64,000 nt of DNA from an uncultured Clostridia bacterium (GCA_947589475.1 CANQBO010000008.1:1-64000), one strand, 5' to 3'; shown: positions 1-7,964, counted from the first letter of the stretch. Notes: a model not told the origin generated them from the sequence alone. Program-made: numbers and translations.

Positions 1-77
1 ATTTATTATAACAGTTGGACTTTGCATATGAACCTTTTTTTGTCAAGAAAGTGTTGCACTTAATAGTATAATTCACC

Positions 78-143
78 AGATAAATATGCAAAACCCTACT
101 ATGTAGTAGGGTTTTGAGGATTTGGTGGAGACAAGGGGAATCG
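78..143. repeat. 66-bp direct repeat, copy A
   Basis: This copy is identical base for base to positions 270-335, an offset of 192 bp. It carries a terminator-like hairpin (90-115) and then the last 21 bases of the tRNA-Ala gene on the minus strand, through the T-loop to the CCA end (123-143). The match stops inside the T-arm, so this copy holds only a tRNA 3' end. A tRNA 3'-end duplication is what tyrosine-recombinase integration leaves behind, but the 192-bp interval is too small for an element; a deletion remnant or local duplication is as likely. Confidence 0.85.
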
Positions 144-182
144 TATTACAGCGAAGCGGGAGAGCTTGCTCTCGGAAGCGTA

Positions 183-270
183 GCGTGCAGCCTGACCGTT
201 GGGTAGGGCGGCTGAAAGCCGCGCACAATTTCATACTTGAAATTGCGCAGGTTCGATTCCCGCAGACGGA
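183..270 (+). pseudogene. degenerate class II-like tRNA sequence
   Basis: On the plus strand this stretch has a weak D-arm-like segment, a GCGG/CCGC stem with a seven-base loop (212-218), a long variable-arm hairpin (227-233 with 238-244) and a T-arm with loop TTCGATT (252-258). The T stem has an A-C mismatch, no acceptor stem pairs with the 3' end, and no CCA follows. The loop would give anticodon GAA, which does not fit a long variable arm. I read it as a broken or chimeric tRNA gene trapped between the two direct repeats. Confidence 0.35.
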
Positions 271-335
271 GATAAATATGCAAAACCCTACTATGTAGTA
301 GGGTTTTGAGGATTTGGTGGAGACAAGGGGAATCG
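270..335. repeat. 66-bp direct repeat, copy B
   Basis: This is the second copy of the repeat at 78-143. Here it continues into the intact tRNA-Ala gene, so 315-335 are the real tRNA 3' end and 270-314 its downstream flank with the terminator hairpin. The perfect identity over 66 bp suggests a recent duplication or gene conversion. Confidence 0.85.
282..307 (-). terminator. hairpin terminator of tRNA-Ala
   Basis: An 11-bp stem (282-292 with 297-307) with loop ATGT lies 8 bases past the tRNA 3' end on the minus strand and ends in a TTTT run. A second copy sits at 90-115 inside repeat copy A. Confidence 0.6.
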
Positions 336-390
336 AACCCCTGACCTTTTGAATGCCATTCAAACGCTCTACCAACTGAGCTATGCCCCC
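315..390 (-). tRNA. tRNA-Ala (anticodon GGC)
   Basis: Read on the minus strand, the 76-base gene folds into a full cloverleaf: acceptor GGGGGCA with TGTCTCC, a D-arm with AGTTGGTAGA, an anticodon stem TTTGA/TCAAA with loop ATGGCAT giving anticodon GGC, and a T-loop TTCGATT. The CCA end is encoded. The G3:U70 wobble pair, the main identity element of alanyl-tRNA, is present, which agrees with the anticodon. It would decode GCC codons. Confidence 0.95.
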
Positions 391-592
391 AAACGGCGTA
401 TTGTGGGCGGGGAGCAATGCCGTGCGGCACGTCTCACGCCCGATCGCCTAAATATTATAACACAAATTTGAGGGTTTGCAAGGATTTTTATGCGGAAAGT
501 GAAAATTAGACGTGTTATGCAAGTTTGGGGCGGAGTTTACTCATGTCCGCAGTGCAAATTACGGTGGCAGGCTCCACCAAATGAGAGCAAAG

Positions 593-618
593 AAAAAGGT
601 CAAGAATTTCCTCTTGAC
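593..618 (-). terminator. terminator after zinc-ribbon gene
   Basis: GGTCAAGA pairs with TCTTGACC (598-605 with 611-618), followed on the minus strand by a run of five T. It lies about 40 bases past the stop codon of the acidic zinc-ribbon gene. Confidence 0.7.
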
Positions 619-658
619 CCCTGTAAATGCGATCTTTTAATAGCGGCTGTATAAAGGC

Positions 659-1135
659 TCAAAAGTCATCGTCGTCGCTATCTTTTTCGTCCTCGTCGTC
701 CTCGTCATAGTCGTTGACGTCGCCGTAGGTGTCGAAATCGTCAGGCTCTTCGTCGACGCTTTCTTCTTCCTCATCTTCCTCGAATTCCTCGTCGTACTCC
801 TCGTCCTGAAGCTGTGAGAGCGAGACCTCGTTTTCCTCGTCGTCCGCGATAGGCTCGTCGTCAACAAATTCCTGCCAGGAGTCCTCCTCACTCTTTTCGG
901 CGGCGTTTGCGGCTTGTTCCGCTCTGCACGCGGCGCAGATATCCTCGTCGGGTTCGAGATAATTCACCTTGCAGACGGGGCATATCCTTTCTTCCGTCTC
1001 GATGTCGTCCTCGTCCTCTTCCAGCAAACTTATCGAGCTTGCCTTTCCGAGTTCCGCCTTGCAAACTTCGCAAAGCTCCTCATCGCCTGCTATCCAATTA
1101 AGCTCGCAACGCGGGCATTTTTTATATTTTCCCAT
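659..1135 (-). CDS. acidic double zinc-ribbon protein
   Basis: A 158-residue protein of unknown function. Two short zinc-ribbon-like units open it: C7/C10 with C22/C25 and C52/C55 with C67/C70, each a pair of CxxC knuckles about 15 residues apart. From about residue 75 to the end the chain is almost entirely Asp and Glu, so it should be highly negatively charged and disordered. I chose the ATG at 1135 because AGAGGTG sits just upstream and the first zinc knuckle follows at once; the frame is open further upstream without a good ribosome site. A rho-independent terminator follows. The acidic tail could bind a basic partner or mimic nucleic acid, but that is a guess. Confidence 0.75.
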   Translation of the reverse strand: MGKYKKCPRCELNWIAGDEELCEVCKAELGKASSISLLEEDEDDIETEERICPVCKVNYLEPDEDICAACRAEQAANAAEKSEEDSWQEFVDDEPIADDEENEVSLSQLQDEEYDEEFEEDEEEESVDEEPDDFDTYGDVNDYDEDDEDEKDSDDDDF

Positions 1136-1213
1136 AAATTGCACCTCTTTTATGCTGGATATATTATATTGATATGTTGCCATTCTGTAAACTGTTTTGC
1201 GCGATTTTTCCAA

Positions 1214-2145
1214 AAAAATTCAAGCATGAAAAAACATATAAGTTTTAAGGCGCGTAAGAAATAAGAAAACCGGTGCCTAGCGCATATAAAAATCGGGCAC
1301 GAACATAGGTTTACAAGACTCAAGCACGTCAAGCGTTAGTGTCTCGGACAAACTTATTTAAATGACCCACCCTCGCCATTCGGCGTTCCCCGTGTCCTTA
1401 CCCCATAAAATTCGCTATGCTCATTTCTATGGGGACCCCGATGTCGCTCGGACAAGGCAAGTTACGAGTATAAAAACGCTCGGACAAGCGTTACGTTATA
1501 AGTCGGGACCCCCACCACCCGCTTAAAATTGCTCAGTGCCCGCGACCATTGCGAAGCAAGGTCTATAAGGGCACACTGCCCATTTACCCCGCAAAATCAC
1601 TTTGTAATTTTGTGGGGACCCCTTAGAGGCTCAGACATGCTTTGAATTTAGCGCGCAAAAAATGTACGCTTCACAATTTTTTACCCCATAAAATTCGTTC
1701 CACTCGCTGTGTATTTCTACACTGTTTCACATCGTCACTCATATCTGCACCCAAAAAAATCACTACGTGCTTTTCTTGGGACCCGCTATGGGGACCCCAA
1801 AACAGCTCGGACAAGTGTTGCGTTGAAATGCTCATGGCTCGCGCCTTTTGCGCTTGGGGATGCGGGCTTCGCCCGCTTGTTTACGCGCGGAGCCTCCCCC
1901 TAAACTCACGTTTGTCTGAGCAAAATCGGGGTCCCCACGAAAAGTACTTTTCGTGGGGTAAATCAAGGGCGATGCCTACGTTTGGACAGGCAAACGTAAA
2001 AATCAAGCTCTCACGCAGGGGTTTGGCACTTGAAACAAATCTAAAAGCGCGAATGTTGACGATGGGAGGAGTCCCCGCAAAATTACGCTGTGATTTTGTG
2101 GGGAGCTTAAAAAGAGCCACATTCGCGCTTTTTAGCTTGGGTTTG
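1214..2145. repeat. gene-free stretch built of palindromic repeats
   Basis: I see no credible gene. The stretch holds at least five members of a hairpin family with GGGG/CCCC ends around an A/T-rich core: 1401-1439, 1587-1622, 1684-1799 (composite), 1928-1958 (a perfect palindrome, arms CCCCACGAAAAG) and 2066-2103. Between them the phrase CTCGGACAAG recurs (near 1447, 1482 and 1810; inverted or altered near 1913). Related copies occur at 7814-7849, 7861-7896, near 58260, and at 63818-63950. The phrases look like modules of one composite interspersed repeat. Confidence 0.75.
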
Positions 2146-2194
2146 CAAGGGGCTACTCGCCCTTTGCCGAGGGCGAGGGGCGAGTAGCCCCTTG
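2146..2194 (-). terminator. 17-bp stem hairpin downstream of chrA
   Basis: Arms 2146-2162 and 2178-2194 pair perfectly over 17 bp around a 15-base loop, 15 bases past the stop of the transporter gene read on the minus strand. There is no clean T run right after the stem, so it may protect the 3' end of the mRNA rather than terminate, or be another interspersed palindrome. Confidence 0.5.
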
Positions 2195-2209
2195 TGCCTA
2201 TTATAAAAA

Positions 2210-2806
2210 CTAGACGGTGACGCCGAAATAGTCGCACAGACCGTAGCAGAGCACTCCGAGGGCGGCGCAGATGATGATAAAAAAGAAGGGATGCAACTTT
2301 TTGCCCTTAATTTTGATAAAGGCGAGAGGGCATACCGCCGCGAATATAGCGATGCCTATCGGGTCGGGGGATACGCTCCCCACGGACAAGATGTCGTTCA
2401 CGCCCAGTAGGACGCTAAAAAGAAGGGTGCAAAAGACGGACAATAAAAGTCCCGTCACAGTGCTGCGCACGCCCGAGAACACCTCTCCCACCGCCTTCTT
2501 TTTCATAAAGCCCGTAAGCAACTTCGCGACGATGAGGATAATTATGACGGACGGCAACACTACGCCCGCCGTCGCCGCGATCGCGCCCACTACGCCCGAC
2601 ATCTTCATGCCAACATACGTCGCGATGTTGATGGCAAAGGGTCCCGGGGTGCTCTCGGCAATGGCGATGAAGTTCATGACCTCTTCAAGCGAGACCGCGC
2701 CGACGTCCACAAGATCTGTCGTGATCATGGGGATCATCGCCTGTCCGCCGCCTATCGTGAACAGCCCTATTTTGAAGAAGGTCCAAAACAGCAGTAGGTT
2801 GCTCAT
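2210..2806 (-). CDS. chromate transporter family, subunit 2
   Basis: A 198-residue membrane protein of the CHR (ChrA) family in its short, single-domain form. The family signature FKIGLFTIGGG is near residue 10, then AIAESTPGPFAIN near residue 48 and several long hydrophobic segments to the C-terminus. In this family two half-size proteins, encoded side by side, form the equivalent of a full-length ChrA. The ATG overlaps the upstream partner by 4 bases (ATGA), and GGAGGGGG precedes it, so translation is coupled. The substrate is assumed to be chromate or another oxyanion; in an anaerobe the true substrate may differ. Confidence 0.88.
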   Translation of the reverse strand: MSNLLLFWTFFKIGLFTIGGGQAMIPMITTDLVDVGAVSLEEVMNFIAIAESTPGPFAINIATYVGMKMSGVVGAIAATAGVVLPSVIIILIVAKLLTGFMKKKAVGEVFSGVRSTVTGLLLSVFCTLLFSVLLGVNDILSVGSVSPDPIGIAIFAAVCPLAFIKIKGKKLHPFFFIIICAALGVLCYGLCDYFGVTV

Positions 2807-3687
2807 TTTCCCCCTCCTTCGCCGTCGTTTTCGTCCGCCGCTTCAATGACGTCCGCGCCGTTTTTTAGCGTATCGGGCATGTTTTCGGAATTCGCATCCT
2901 TTTCTTGCTGTGACAAAGCGTCGTTTTCGATCTTAGAAGAGGGCGGGGCGGGGAAGTCGCCGTCGCTAAATTGAGATGTAGGCGCGCATATGCTCATATA
3001 TCCGTCGTCTACGGCTTTTTGAGAATAGTATTCGTCGTCGTCAAGCGTCTTGCCGCGGCGAGAGGAGTAATATTCGGGGGTTCCGAGCACGAAATATCTG
3101 CGCTTTTTGAATGCCGTCGAAAAGGCTACGACGACGGAGCATACCGCGATCGTACCGAGTATGACATAGATGACGTCCGCCTTGACGAAAAATACGAGCA
3201 CGAAAGCTATCGCCATAAGCGCACACGAAAACAACGTCTTTTTCATGCTTTTGAAAAATGACAGCACCGCTTTCAAAATGAGCACGAGCACGCCTATGCG
3301 GATGCCGCGGAAGAGAAAACTCACCCACTTGTTGTCTATTACAAGGTCGAGAATGACGCTTATCACGGCGATTATCGTAAACGCGGGCACTATGACCCCG
3401 AGCGTCGCCACTATGCCGCCCAAGATCCCCGCGCGTTTTGTGCCTATGAATGTCGCCGTGTTTATCGCGATGGGGCCGGGAGTGCTCTCCGCAATGGCGA
3501 AGATGTCGCCGAGTTCTTCTTTGGTGATCCACTTTTTTTTGTCGACGAGTTCCGCCTCCAGCAAGGTGAGCATGGCATATCCGCCGCCAAACAAAAACGC
3601 CCCTATCTTGAAAAAGATGAAAAACAGGGTGGCAAGCTCCTTGAGATATTCGCGCGCCGTGCGCTTGTTTTTCGTGGATCCGCTCAT
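2803..3687 (-). CDS. chromate transporter family, subunit 1
   Basis: A 294-residue partner of the neighbouring short CHR protein. The CHR core lies at about residues 15-200, with FKIGAFLFGGGYAM and AIAESTPGPIAINTAT as family motifs and hydrophobic segments after it. Unusual for a short CHR protein is a hydrophilic tail of about 90 residues, rich in Asp, Glu and Ser, likely cytoplasmic and disordered. No good ribosome site precedes the ATG at 3687, but the alignment to the family start supports it. The NrdG-like gene lies 46 bases upstream on the same strand, so the three may be cotranscribed. Confidence 0.86.
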   Translation of the reverse strand: MSGSTKNKRTAREYLKELATLFFIFFKIGAFLFGGGYAMLTLLEAELVDKKKWITKEELGDIFAIAESTPGPIAINTATFIGTKRAGILGGIVATLGVIVPAFTIIAVISVILDLVIDNKWVSFLFRGIRIGVLVLILKAVLSFFKSMKKTLFSCALMAIAFVLVFFVKADVIYVILGTIAVCSVVVAFSTAFKKRRYFVLGTPEYYSSRRGKTLDDDEYYSQKAVDDGYMSICAPTSQFSDGDFPAPPSSKIENDALSQQEKDANSENMPDTLKNGADVIEAADENDGEGGGK

Positions 3688-3733
3688 ATCACGATGTCCG
3701 AAAGAATTTTATATCTTTATGGTCGGCTGTCGC

Positions 3734-4432
3734 TCAGTAGTCGAAGCCTCTGAAGCCGACATGCTCCACTTTGCCCTTAAAAGCCGTCGCAAGTTCGCCC
3801 ACTTCCGCCTTGTCAAACGCGTGGTAACCGTGCGATATGCACCCTTCGCTGTCCACATAGTGCTGGAAGAAGAAGTTTTTTGCGCCTTTTATCCATTCCG
3901 CTATGGCAAGCATGTCCTCGTAGGCGTGAAATTCCTTTATCACCGTGGTGCGAAATTCGTAGTCCTTCGCCTTGCGCATTATTATTTGTATGCTCTCGCT
4001 CACCGCGTCGAGGTCCACGCTCTCAAGTCCGCAGGTCATGGCGTATTTGGCGGGGGAGTTTTTGATGTCCATCGCCATATAGTCCACGAGTCCCGCGTCA
4101 AGCAAGCTCTCTATCACTTTGGGGCGCAGACCGTTTGAGTCCACTTTGGTGATGTAGCCGAGCGCGCGCACTCTCTTTAGAAAGCGGGCAAGGTCGGGCT
4201 GGAGCGTACTTTCGCCGCCCGTCACACACACCGCGTCAACAAGTCCTTTGCGCTTCGAGAGGTAGTCGATTATTTCCTCCTCGTCCTCGCGCTGTGCCCC
4301 CACGTCGCCTATCACCAGCGCGCCGTTGTGACAGAAGGGACAGCGTAAGTTGCAACCGCCCGTGAACACCGTGCAACTTATTTTGTCGCCGAAGTCGACC
4401 ATTGAAAACTTTTCATATCCGCATATCAACAT
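3734..4432 (-). CDS. anaerobic ribonucleotide reductase activating protein-like radical SAM enzyme
   Basis: A 232-residue radical SAM protein. The cluster motif CNLRCPFC (CxxxCxxC) is near residue 28, followed by a glycine-rich VTGGESTLQPD segment that contacts SAM. The N-terminus (GYEKFSMVDFGDKISCTVFTGG) matches the NrdG2-type activases, which install the glycyl radical on an anaerobic NTP reductase or a related glycyl-radical enzyme. No glycyl-radical enzyme is encoded next to it, so its target is elsewhere in the genome or is a different protein. The start at 4432 is set by family similarity since the ribosome site is weak. Confidence 0.85.
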   Translation of the reverse strand: MLICGYEKFSMVDFGDKISCTVFTGGCNLRCPFCHNGALVIGDVGAQREDEEEIIDYLSKRKGLVDAVCVTGGESTLQPDLARFLKRVRALGYITKVDSNGLRPKVIESLLDAGLVDYMAMDIKNSPAKYAMTCGLESVDLDAVSESIQIIMRKAKDYEFRTTVIKEFHAYEDMLAIAEWIKGAKNFFFQHYVDSEGCISHGYHAFDKAEVGELATAFKGKVEHVGFRGFDY

Positions 4433-4571
4433 AGTGAGAATATATTAGCATATAAAAAACAAAATATCTACTGTAAATTCAAATAAAATGGCGCCGCGCA
4501 AAATATAAAGCGCGGGGAGAGTATCATTTTGACATCAAAGCGGAAAAAATGCAAAAATTTTTCAAAAAGGA

Positions 4572-4621
4572 TTGACAAAACAAAAACGGCGGCTATAATA
4601 AATTTTATACAATTCAATTGT
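4572..4621 (+). promoter_or_regulatory. promoter with OhrR-like operator
   Basis: TTGACA (4572-4577), a 16-base spacer and TATAAT (4594-4599) form a near-consensus sigma-A promoter. Ten bases past the -10 box lies the inverted repeat ACAATTCAATTGT (4609-4621), followed by a second partial half-site CACAATTAAATT. Boxes of the form TACAATT/AATTGTA are the known binding sites of OhrR repressors, and an OhrR gene is third in this operon, so autoregulation by organic peroxide is likely. Confidence 0.8.
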
Positions 4622-4663
4622 GCACAATTAAATTTATATCCGAATGGCGGAAAGGAGAAATTT

Positions 4664-5206
4664 ATGAACGTTTATGATTTTGAGGTCAAGGCGCAGGACG
4701 GAAGCGACGTTTCGCTTGCAAGCTACAAGGGCAAGGTGCTCATCATTGTCAACACGGCGACGGGGTGCGGCTTCACTCCTCAATACGACGAGCTTCAGGA
4801 CATCTACGACGAGTACAAGGACAGAGGGCTTGAAATACTTGATTTCCCATGCAATCAATTCGGGGAGCAAGCGCCCGGCAGCGATGAAGAGATACACTCT
4901 TTTTGCACAGGGCGTTACGGCATCACTTTCCCGCAGTTTGCAAAGATAGAAGTCAACGGCGAAAACGCCATACCTCTCTACAAATGGCTTGTCCAAAACA
5001 CCGCGTTCGAGGGCTTTGACAAGAACCCTATGGGGCTTATCGTGGGGCAGGTCGTCAAAAAGCAGGACAAGGATTGGAAAAACAACAGCAATATCAAATG
5101 GAATTTTACAAAATTTTTGCTTGACAGAGAGGGCAATATCGTGGCAAGATTTGAACCGATGACATCTCTCAAAAAGCTGAGAGCAAAGTTGGAGGAATTG
5201 TTATGA
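4664..5206 (+). CDS. glutathione peroxidase family protein
   Basis: A 180-residue thiol peroxidase of the GPx fold, reducing peroxides in the cytoplasm. The peroxidatic residue is Cys35 in TATGCGFTPQY (cysteine, not selenocysteine), followed by FPCNQFGEQAPG and the late WNFTKFL motif, all standard for the family. Bacterial Cys-GPx enzymes usually take electrons from thioredoxin. The ATG at 4664 follows AAGGAG; the open frame extends upstream through the promoter and is not coding. The stop overlaps the next start by 4 bases. It is the first gene of an operon with a TSCPD protein and OhrR. Confidence 0.93.
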   Translation: MNVYDFEVKAQDGSDVSLASYKGKVLIIVNTATGCGFTPQYDELQDIYDEYKDRGLEILDFPCNQFGEQAPGSDEEIHSFCTGRYGITFPQFAKIEVNGENAIPLYKWLVQNTAFEGFDKNPMGLIVGQVVKKQDKDWKNNSNIKWNFTKFLLDREGNIVARFEPMTSLKKLRAKLEELL

Positions 5207-5472
5207 CTCATTTCGAATACAGGACGCAGGACACCTGCGCGCAACTCATCACGCTGGATATCGACGGCGACAAAGTGCACAACGTCGTATTTTACGGAGG
5301 GTGCAACGGCAATTTGAAAGCCATCCCCATTTTGGTGGAGGGCATGAGCGTGGACGAGATCGTCTCAAAGCTTTCGGGAGTCAGGTGCGGTCGTCGCCCC
5401 ACATCCTGCGCGCATCAACTCACAAAAGCCGTGCTTGCCGCATACGAGGAAGAAAAGAAAAAGCAGGGTTGA
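5203..5472 (+). CDS. stand-alone TSCPD domain protein
   Basis: An 89-residue protein made of one TSCPD-type domain (TIGR03905-like). It has GGCNGN near residue 32 and CGRRPTSCAHQL near residue 64; the conserved Cys and Gly pattern resembles the C-terminal domain of some vitamin B12-dependent ribonucleotide reductases. As a free-standing protein it has no settled function; a metal or redox role through its cysteines is plausible. Its ATG overlaps the peroxidase stop (ATGA), so translation is coupled, which places it in peroxide defence. Confidence 0.82.
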   Translation: MTHFEYRTQDTCAQLITLDIDGDKVHNVVFYGGCNGNLKAIPILVEGMSVDEIVSKLSGVRCGRRPTSCAHQLTKAVLAAYEEEKKKQG

Positions 5473-5512
5473 AAAGCGCGCTTTGTGACCTATCGCAACA
5501 GAGGCAAATTTT

Positions 5513-5959
5513 ATGGATATGACAGAAATAGGGTTTGATCCTCTCAAATTGAGCAATCAACTGTGTTTTCCGCTGTATGTGTGCTCAAAAGAGGTCATCA
5601 AAAAATATCGTCCGTTGCTTGAGGGGCTTGACCTCACCTACACGCAATACATCACGATGATGGCGCTGTGGGAGGAAGATGACCTCAGCGTCAAGGAGCT
5701 GGGCAACAGGCTGTATCTTGACAGCGGGACGCTCACGCCCTTGCTCAAAAGCCTTGAGGCGAAGGGTTATGTCGCTCGCTCCCGCCTCGACAGCGATGAG
5801 CGCGTGCTTGCCGTTTCGCTTACGGAAGAGGGGAAGGCGCTTAAGGCAAAAGCGTTGCCCATACCTGCCGCGGTCGCCGCTTGCACAAGCTTGAGCGCCG
5901 AGGACGCGCGGACGCTTTACGATCTGCTTTATAAGCTTATAGACAATTTGCGCGAGTAG
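5513..5959 (+). CDS. ohrR: OhrR-type organic hydroperoxide sensor (MarR family)
   Basis: A 148-residue winged-helix repressor. The N-terminal segment [20 protein letters not shown] closely matches Bacillus OhrR, in which the single N-terminal cysteine is oxidised by organic peroxide and DNA is released; here the equivalent is Cys18. The DNA-binding region [13 protein letters not shown] and the wing with SDERVL are typical. A second cysteine (Cys24) is close to Cys18 and might form a disulfide. It sits last in the operon with a peroxidase, and an OhrR-like box overlaps the operon's start region. Unlike most ohrR loci there is no ohr gene next to it. Confidence 0.9.
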   Translation: MDMTEIGFDPLKLSNQLCFPLYVCSKEVIKKYRPLLEGLDLTYTQYITMMALWEEDDLSVKELGNRLYLDSGTLTPLLKSLEAKGYVARSRLDSDERVLAVSLTEEGKALKAKALPIPAAVAACTSLSAEDARTLYDLLYKLIDNLRE

Positions 5960-6119
5960 CTTTGTTAGAAAAGAATTTTCGGCAGAAGTCAAAATGTTTT
6001 TCGGGCATCTAAGGGCGAATGCCGCCGCGCCCGAACATTAAGGAAGTAAGTTCCGCATTTTCAAAATGACAAAAATTTGAAAATAGAGCCGCATATCGCG
6101 GTTTTATTTTGATTTATTA

Positions 6120-6148
6120 TTGAATTATCCGATTTTATTATGTATAAT
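6120..6148 (+). promoter_or_regulatory. sigma-A promoter of peptidase gene
   Basis: TTGAAT (6120-6125), a 17-base spacer and a perfect TATAAT (6143-6148) lie 29 bases before the ATG of the M28 peptidase gene. Confidence 0.75.
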
Positions 6149-6177
6149 TGTAATATCACAATTTAAGGGAGACTTTT

Positions 6178-7446
6178 ATGGGAAAACTTCAATCGCTCAT
6201 CGACAACAAGAAAGAAAGCGCGAAGTTTATGTGCGACGAGATCGCGCATATCTGCGGCACTATGCCGAAGCGCGCGCCCGGCAGTGAGGGCGAAAGGATG
6301 GCTTGCGAGTATATGGCGCAAGTCGCAAAGGAACAGGGCGGGGCGGAGCGCGCCGACATCGAGGAATTCAAGGAAAACCCCAACGCGTTTTTCGGTTTTC
6401 TCTATTTCACGGTCACATTTGCGCTCATCGGCATGGTATGTTTCTTCCGCCTGCCCATTTTGGGCGTCATATTTATAGCGCTGGGACTCGCCATACTCTT
6501 CATTCAATTCGGCTTTTACAAGAAGTTGGTGGACCCCTTCTTCCCCTCGGCTACGGGGCACAACGTGACTATCGTCAAAAAATGCAGCGGCGAGGTCAAG
6601 GGCAGGGTGTTCTTCAACGGACATCCCGACGCGGTCTGGTGCTGGCCCTATCACTATCGTTTCGGCAGTAAGTTCCATACGTCGATACAGGTCCTCGGCA
6701 TAGTCGGCGCGATCGTCTGGCTCGTGCTCAACATCGTCGCCGCCGCAAAGACCGCATGCGCTCCCGTCACGGGTACGATATACACTATGATGGATCTCTA
6801 TGGCAAGCCGACGCTCATCACGGGCTTTGTCGCGTTGATTTTCGCCGTTCCTCTCGTCATGCTCTACTTCATGTGGGACGAGCGCCGCATCGTCGACGGC
6901 GCAAACGACAACCTCACGGGTTGCTATATGGGACTTTCCATACTCAAAGCGCTCAAGGATCAGGGCATAGAGCTTGAGCATACCGAAGTCGGCGTCATCA
7001 TCTCGGGCAGCGAGGAGGCGGGACTTCGCGGCGCGCTCGCGTGGGGAAAAGCGCACCAAAACGACTTTAAGGACGTCCCCACGTGGATATATTCCTATGA
7101 CACTATTCACGAAAGCGAGTTTTTGGGAGTCAACACCCGCGACCTCAACGGCACCGTCAAGTCCGATCCCGAAGTCTGCGAAAGCTTCCTGAAAGCCGCG
7201 CAGGAACTCAATATCCACTGCATAAAGACGTGGGTCCCGCCGCTCGGCGGAGCAACGGACAACGCCGCTTTCAACAAGTACGGCTTCAAATCCGCGGGTA
7301 TCACCGCAATGAACCACGTCCTGCAATCTTATTATCACACCATGAACGACACCGCCGACAACCTCAACCCCGAATGCCTCGCGGATTGCTTCGCCGTGTC
7401 CGTCAAAGCCCTCGAAAATTTCGACGCCCAATTCAGCGAGAAGTAA
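6178..7446 (+). CDS. membrane-anchored M28 family metallopeptidase
   Basis: A 422-residue zinc aminopeptidase-like protein. The M28 signature residues are visible: a His-x-Asp in NGHPDAVW near residue 149, Asp in GANDNLTG near 243, Glu-Glu in SGSEEAGLRG near 280, Asp in SYDTIH near 310, and His in YYHTMNDTADNL near 385. Hydrophobic segments are inserted at about 75-120 and 170-190 and 210-230, so the enzyme is probably embedded in or tied to the membrane, which is unusual for M28. GGGAG precedes the ATG and a sigma-A promoter lies upstream. It stands as a single gene, with repeat DNA after it. Confidence 0.85.
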   Translation: MGKLQSLIDNKKESAKFMCDEIAHICGTMPKRAPGSEGERMACEYMAQVAKEQGGAERADIEEFKENPNAFFGFLYFTVTFALIGMVCFFRLPILGVIFIALGLAILFIQFGFYKKLVDPFFPSATGHNVTIVKKCSGEVKGRVFFNGHPDAVWCWPYHYRFGSKFHTSIQVLGIVGAIVWLVLNIVAAAKTACAPVTGTIYTMMDLYGKPTLITGFVALIFAVPLVMLYFMWDERRIVDGANDNLTGCYMGLSILKALKDQGIELEHTEVGVIISGSEEAGLRGALAWGKAHQNDFKDVPTWIYSYDTIHESEFLGVNTRDLNGTVKSDPEVCESFLKAAQELNIHCIKTWVPPLGGATDNAAFNKYGFKSAGITAMNHVLQSYYHTMNDTADNLNPECLADCFAVSVKALENFDAQFSEK

Positions 7447-7929
7447 GTTTTTTGCGGGGTTCCACCCCGTACCCCTTCGTGGGCTGCGCGCCCACACTGC
7501 GGCAAGGGACTTCGTCCCCTGCACCCCATGCTGAAAACGCGCGAACGTCGGCACTTTCAGTTGCCTAGTTCGCGCGTTTTGGTTTGTGTGTATAGTCGAA
7601 ACTCCTGCGTGAGACCTTGACATTGACGGACGCATAGTCCGAGCAATGTTTTTATTTTACGTAACTTCGGCTTGTGCGTTCTTTTATTATGCGACACGCA
7701 ATGTCCGAGGTTTTTATTATAAAACCGGGGGGATGCTTCGACAAGCTCAGCATGACATATTATTACCCTGTCATTCCGAGCCTGTCGAGGAATCCCCTTG
7801 TCCGAGCGATACAGGGGTCCCCGCAAAAATATGAAGTGTTTTTGTGGGGTATAGGATACGGGGGTCCCCGCAAAATTACGAAGTGATTTTGTGGGGTAAA
7901 GTGAGGAATCCCCCTGTCCGAGCGATTTT
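7447..7929. repeat. intergenic repeats between peptidase and gapA
   Basis: No gene is visible. Two tandem members of the GGGG/CCCC hairpin family occupy 7814-7849 and 7861-7896. Before them is GTCATTCCGAGCCTGTCGAGG (about 7772-7792), a phrase typical of mobile-looking intergenic repeats in Clostridia, partly mirrored at 7737-7756 (CTTCGACAAGCTCAGC). The phrase TCCGAGCGAT occurs twice (7801 and 7916), linking this block to the array at 1214-2145. Confidence 0.65.
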
Positions 7930-7964
7930 ATAAAAAAAACAGCCCGTCAACACTTGACGGGCTG
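7930..7964 (-). terminator. rho-independent terminator of gapA
   Basis: A perfect 11-bp stem CAGCCCGTCAA/TTGACGGGCTG (7940-7950 with 7954-7964) followed on the minus strand by eight T residues, 36 bases past the gapA stop. Confidence 0.9.

Noticed and set aside
1642..2187. 181-codon open frame on the plus strand and others in the same gap
   Set aside because: It runs through several palindromic repeats, has no ribosome site and no recognisable protein features.
6163..7635. 490-codon minus-strand frame opposite the M28 peptidase
   Set aside because: It is the antisense shadow of a clear gene, produced by the codon bias of this genome; no start site or motif supports it.
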